Below are positions 7,116-9,656 of a stretch of DNA of 9,656 nucleotides, one piece after another. Origin of the DNA: Bacillota bacterium (lineage in GTDB: Bacteria; Bacillota; DTU025). Both the position numbers and the translations under genes were made by a program. The notes under the pieces were generated by a model that saw nothing but the letters and a program-made list of their open reading frames with translations, ran no database searches and had not been told where the DNA came from. Where the stretch lies: NCBI GenBank assembly GCA_003456765.1, contig DMOT01000058.1:1-9656 (forward strand). The letters are read 5' to 3'. Within the stretch, counting starts at the first letter, position 1, and each line of letters begins with the position of its first letter.

Positions 7116-7526
7116 TGTGCCACAGGAAAGAGAGGACGATTGTTCAACTAAAGAGCCAGTATACCCAAGTTTGATGCAGGCGCCGCGGGTGGCGCTCTTT
7201 CCATTCCTGCTATGTATTGAGGGTTGCTGGAATTCGGTTTGTGCGATTCCTGTGCCTATTTGCGGACATGGGATGGGGCAACAGATATGCATGTTGCAAC
7301 TGTCCTTGTAGTACTGCCAAAAGCATTGCAGAACAGACAGATCCGGAGAAGGTGTCCGATTGAGGTTTGTCAAAGCTCCTGGGCACGGCATATTAGGCAG
7401 AACAGCAGTTGCCACAGGGCGGCAAGGATTAACACCCGGCTGCCTATGATGGTGAGACTGGTCTTAGAGCCAGGCAGGTAGAGGGATGATTTTGGGGGCA
7501 CACAAGGATGATACAGTCCCGGAGGG
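7116..7526. other. 411-bp stretch with no convincing gene
   Basis: Short open frames exist on both strands, but none has a ribosome binding site, recognisable motif or protein-like composition. A weak 5-bp GC-rich hairpin followed by TCTTT occurs at 7180-7195 (GCGCC/GGCGC) and could terminate the cluster transcript. CTGCCT (7440-7445) and AGGCAG (7472-7477) are a short inverted repeat of doubtful meaning. The stretch may be degraded mobile DNA next to the recombinase. Confidence 0.45.
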
Positions 7527-7555
7527 TTGAATATTGAGGTATTTATGGATAGAAT
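7527..7555 (+). promoter_or_regulatory. candidate sigma-70-type promoter for the recombinase
   Basis: TTGAAT (7527-7532) matches the -35 consensus at 4 of 6 positions, and TAGAAT (7550-7555) matches the -10 consensus at 5 of 6, with a 17-bp spacer. Transcription from here would give a leader of roughly 95 nt before the recombinase start. The pair is plausible by sequence only. Confidence 0.4.
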
Positions 7556-7586
7556 GAACTCCCGAAACCATAGCAACTCCCAAGAA

Positions 7587-7613
7587 GCCGGAGCTAAGCC
7601 TGACCCCTCCGGC
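7587..7613 (+). repeat. GC-rich hairpin in the leader of the recombinase gene
   Basis: GCCGGAG (7587-7593) and CTCCGGC (7607-7613) form a 7-bp stem with a 13-nt loop, followed by GGCGTTTTC. It could act as a weak terminator or attenuator shielding the recombinase from read-through, or form part of a recombination site; GGGGAATACCC just downstream (7622-7632) is a small imperfect palindrome. Confidence 0.35.
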
Positions 7614-7656
7614 GGCGTTTTCGGGGAATACCCAAATGTCAGGAGGCTGAGGCCTA

Positions 7657-8529
7657 ATGACTCTGCCCATTTCCACCCCCTTAACCGACAGTTACAAGCA
7701 CCTCCATAATTATTTAGATTCGCAGCGGCTGCGAGGCCTGCGCATGTCCACGCTAGTTGCCTATGAGATGTTCCTTCGAAGGTTCATCATAGAACTGGGC
7801 AAGCCAGTCCTCGAGGCGTCTACCAAGGACATACGCTTCTTCCTTATGGGAGAACAGGATCGCGGGAACAAGACGGCTACTATTGCCAGCAAGATCAGCA
7901 AACTCCGCGCATTCTACACTTGGCTCCATCGTGAGCGGCTGATAGCTGAGAATCCCATGGAGTTGATCGACCTGCCGCGGGTCGTAGAGCCTCCTCCCAA
8001 ATTCCTCAGCCATGACGAGATTGAGGCTGTGCGAGAGGCCGCAGCAGGATACATTCGGCGTGAAGCAATGCTGGAGACTCTGTATAGTTCCGGCGTGAGA
8101 GTTTCGGAACTTGTAGGGCTCGATTATCGGGATTTGAACTTCACACTGAAGCAGGCCACAATCAGGCAGGGGAAGGGCGGCGAGGCCCGCTTGGTACCCC
8201 TGAGCACGAAGGCTGTGAGGGCTCTGCAGAGAATGCTGGGCCAGCGTGAGGATAAGCAGCCCTGGGTCTTCCGCTCCAACTACGATCAGAGGATGGGCAA
8301 ATCCAGCGTCCAATGGCACATACGCAAACTGGGCGAGCAGGCCGGATTGACCTTTCAGTTAACGCCCCACCATCTCAGGCATTCCATGGCTACGCACTTG
8401 CTTAGCGCAGGAATGCCCTTGGATCAGATACAGTTGATACTTGGACATCGCAGCATAAGAACTACGCAGCGCTATGCTAGAACCCAGTTGGAGAGGGTCG
8501 AATACCATTATCGACGAGTCTTCCCCTAG
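7657..8529 (+). CDS. tyrosine recombinase / integrase, XerC/XerD-like
   Basis: A 290-aa protein, the usual size of Xer recombinases. Residues about 12-95 form the SAM-like core-binding domain (TLVAYEMFLRRFI at 32-44, ISKLRAFYTWLHRERLI at 80-96). Residues about 115-285 are the catalytic domain with the full active site: R148 (SSGVRVSEL), K173 (QGKGGEAR), H238 and R241 (PHHLRHSMATHLL), H264 (LGHRS) and nucleophile Y273 (TQRYAR). It should cut and rejoin DNA through a 3'-phosphotyrosine. ATG 7657 follows AGGAGG (7641-7646) by 10 nt. It stands alone between two gene-poor stretches, so it may be the integrase of an element carrying the neighbouring defence genes, or a remnant of one; no att duplication was found. 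Housekeeping XerC or XerD is less likely given the accessory context but cannot be excluded. Confidence 0.93.
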   Translation: MTLPISTPLTDSYKHLHNYLDSQRLRGLRMSTLVAYEMFLRRFIIELGKPVLEASTKDIRFFLMGEQDRGNKTATIASKISKLRAFYTWLHRERLIAENPMELIDLPRVVEPPPKFLSHDEIEAVREAAAGYIRREAMLETLYSSGVRVSELVGLDYRDLNFTLKQATIRQGKGGEARLVPLSTKAVRALQRMLGQREDKQPWVFRSNYDQRMGKSSVQWHIRKLGEQAGLTFQLTPHHLRHSMATHLLSAGMPLDQIQLILGHRSIRTTQRYARTQLERVEYHYRRVFP

Positions 8530-9074
8530 AGCTACGGCGTTGCCTTGCGTGACACAGCAAGAGTGTGACAGCGGCATTCAGCATCCGAACGCTGACGCAG
8601 CCCCATGTGCCATGATGAATTGGCCCTTATGCGATCTGTTGCCCGAGGCTCGATGCTGGCGCTCCGACATTTGGCATGTAGGGGAGGGGTAACCGGAGCT
8701 CGGGACCGGTTGCAGCGGCGGGGCGGCACGTGAAAAGTGTAACTATCGTGGTTGGTAGGGCAAGTATCGCGATCTTGTGGAATAGAGTATGTCCTTCCTT
8801 CGGGATACACCCAATACACTCGTTACCCGGAGAGGTGAGTGAATCCTGAAGACGGGCGCCAGAAACCTCCAGCAGTGGCTTGGGGCTTGCCGCTGCTGGA
8901 AGGGTGCGAGTCTGTTCTCAGTGGTTTCGCCGAGTGCCATTTGGCGCTTGATGCCCAGTACACGTGAGGACGCGCCTCAATTGCTCGGCACGACGTGTCA
9001 ATGACTTTATTACATGAACGTAATTCCTCATTTCTGAAGAACCAACTGCGTAAGGCGAAGTACCACGAAGAAGG
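8530..9074. other. 545-bp stretch with no convincing gene
   Basis: No open frame on either strand here has a credible start, ribosome binding site and protein-like sequence. A 6-bp inverted repeat AACCGG/CCGGTT (8691-8711, 9-nt loop) and a much stronger hairpin (8866-8903) are present. No tRNA cloverleaf or CRISPR-type direct repeat was seen. The stretch separates the recombinase from the AbiEi gene and its operator. Confidence 0.45.
8866..8903 (+). repeat. strong imperfect hairpin between recombinase and AbiEi gene
   Basis: TCCAGCAGTGGC (8868-8879) pairs with GCCGCTGCTGGA (8889-8900) over 12 bp with one T-G wobble and a 9-nt loop, TTGGGGCTT. Two more C-G pairs (8866-8867 with 8902-8903) extend it across a bulged A. 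No T-run follows, so it is not a classic terminator. It could be a structured RNA, a processing site or a folded recombination site. The extent of pairing makes chance less likely than for the other hairpins here. Confidence 0.5.
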
Positions 9075-9134
9075 CACTTTAATATAGGCAAGGTTGTCTT
9101 GAATTATGAAGATAGTTATGCTTATATTAAAGTG
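9075..9134. promoter_or_regulatory. 12-bp perfect inverted repeat, probable AbiEi operator
   Basis: CACTTTAATATA (9075-9086) and TATATTAAAGTG (9123-9134) are exact reverse complements separated by 36 bp. The right arm covers the likely -10 element and touches the ribosome binding site of the AbiEi gene. AbiEi antitoxins of other bacteria bind inverted repeats in their own promoters, so negative autoregulation is the natural reading. Confidence 0.7.
9099..9128 (+). promoter_or_regulatory. candidate promoter of the AbiE operon
   Basis: TTGAAT (9099-9104) and TATATT (9123-9128) are separated by 18 bp and match the sigma-70 consensus at 4 and 5 of 6 positions. TTGTCT (9094-9099) with TATGCT (9117-9122), spaced 17 bp, is an alternative. 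Both lie between or within the arms of the inverted repeat, so a bound repressor would block polymerase. Confidence 0.5.
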
Positions 9135-9145
9135 AGGTGGTTGCT

Positions 9146-9656
9146 GTGTTTGGATATGTTGAGCTTGCACAATTGAAGACTTTCTCCGTGGCAGATGCGG
9201 AGGCTATCACTGGCAACAGGAAGTCAGCCCATTCAATGGTCAATCGGCTGATGAAGAAGGGACTTGTGAGGAAGATCAGGAACGGTCTTTACTCCTGTGT
9301 AAATCCTGAAACAGGCGACGTTATCGCATCCAAATACCATATAGCTACTGCAATCAACGAGACTGCCTATGTCTCTCATCACAGCGCCTTCGAGTTCTAC
9401 GGTGTGGCTAACCAGGTCTATTATGACGTCTTTGTTGCATCCAAGTCTCGTTTCGCCAAATTCAGTTTTGAAGGCATGACATATAGATTCGTTGCCTCCA
9501 AATTCTGCGATGGAGTGGTTGAACCTGCGAACACTGAAGGCATTCGCGTGACGGATTTGGAACGTACCGTGGTCGACAGCATGAAGGACTTCAGCAGAAT
9601 CGGAGGTTTGGAGGAGCTCCTTCATTGCATTGATATGATCACCTTTTTGGATGAAG
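9146..9656 (+). CDS. AbiEi-family type IV antitoxin / transcriptional regulator, 3' truncated by the window
   Basis: The frame stays open for 170 codons to the window edge. Residues about 1-55 read as a winged helix: LKTFSVADAEAITG, a recognition-helix-like segment AHSMVNRLMKKGLV (28-41) and the wing VRKIRNGLYS. After that come YHIATAI (64-70), AYVSHHSAFEFYG (74-86), VYYDVFVAS (91-99) and GIRVTDLERTVVD (132-144), the combination typical of AbiEi antitoxins. These proteins repress their own operon and counteract AbiEii, a nucleotidyltransferase toxin, in abortive infection. The start is GTG 9146, with GAGGTGG (9134-9140) 5 nt upstream and an in-frame stop at 9128. The remaining C-terminal domain and an AbiEii gene are expected beyond the window. 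This module appears independent of the modification cluster. Confidence 0.85.
   Translation, partial: MFGYVELAQLKTFSVADAEAITGNRKSAHSMVNRLMKKGLVRKIRNGLYSCVNPETGDVIASKYHIATAINETAYVSHHSAFEFYGVANQVYYDVFVASKSRFAKFSFEGMTYRFVASKFCDGVVEPANTEGIRVTDLERTVVDSMKDFSRIGGLEELLHCIDMITFLDE

Noticed and set aside
7224..7481. 85-codon frame beginning with a Cys-x-x-Cys motif downstream of the HEPN gene
   Set aside because: Only a single CxxC pair is present, there is no ribosome binding site, and the rest of the translation is not protein-like.
8905..9145. GTGCG after the 8866-8903 hairpin as the 5' end of a group II intron
   Set aside because: There is no domain V-like hairpin, no reverse transcriptase gene, and too little space before the AbiEi gene.
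8532..9170. Minus-strand open frames in the stretch before the AbiEi gene
   Set aside because: They lack ribosome binding sites and motifs, and their translations look random.
1..9656. tRNA, rRNA or CRISPR array anywhere in the window
   Set aside because: No cloverleaf, rRNA-like conserved stretch or regularly spaced direct repeats were seen on either strand.

Overview
This window carries a compact plus-strand gene cluster (about positions 64-7093) built from nucleotide-modification enzymes and predicted immune effectors. It is followed by a stand-alone tyrosine recombinase (7657-8529) and the start of an AbiEi-type antitoxin gene (9146 to the window end). All supported genes are on the plus strand. 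Base composition is mid-range, GTG and TTG starts with strong AGGAGG-type ribosome binding sites are frequent, and there are no rRNA, tRNA or core housekeeping genes. It reads as a defence or accessory island of a bacterium, possibly a Gram-positive-type lineage such as Firmicutes, Actinobacteria or Chloroflexi; that guess rests only on ribosome-binding-site style and general protein flavour and is weak.

Region 1 (1-7093), the modification/conflict cluster. The order is: an Nmad2-type protein (nucleotide modification associated domain 2); a 682-aa protein with a degenerate TIR-like domain, a TIR domain with the expected catalytic Glu, and a C-terminal SLOG/LSDAT-type nucleotide-binding domain; a thymidylate-kinase-like P-loop kinase fused to a C-terminal helical domain of the 5-hmdU DNA kinase / alpha-glutamyl-putrescinyl-thymine pyrophosphorylase class; a divergent thymidylate-synthase homologue that keeps the catalytic Cys and the dUMP-discriminating Asn but lacks the usual C-terminus; and a protein of unknown N-terminal fold with a C-terminal HEPN-like region carrying R-X4-H. 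The TIR, kinase and synthase genes are separated by 2 nt and overlapped by 14 nt, so they are probably translated as a unit. The working model (inference) is that the synthase and kinase make or handle a C5-modified deoxyuridine nucleotide, the SLOG domain senses a nucleotide ligand, and the TIR (NAD-directed) and HEPN (RNA-directed) domains are the toxic outputs. A DNA-protection or phage-modification-sensing role is also possible.

Region 2 (7094-8529). A hairpin covers the end of the HEPN gene, then about 560 bp with no convincing gene leads into a XerC/D-like tyrosine recombinase with the complete R-K-H-R-H-Y catalytic set. A plausible sigma-70-type promoter and a GC-rich hairpin lie in its upstream region.

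Region 3 (8530-9656). About 545 bp hold no convincing gene but contain a strong 12-bp-stem hairpin. They are followed by a perfect 12-bp inverted repeat around the predicted promoter of an AbiEi-family antitoxin gene that runs off the window. The partner AbiEii-type nucleotidyltransferase toxin would be expected just downstream. The window therefore stacks two predicted immunity modules around one recombinase.
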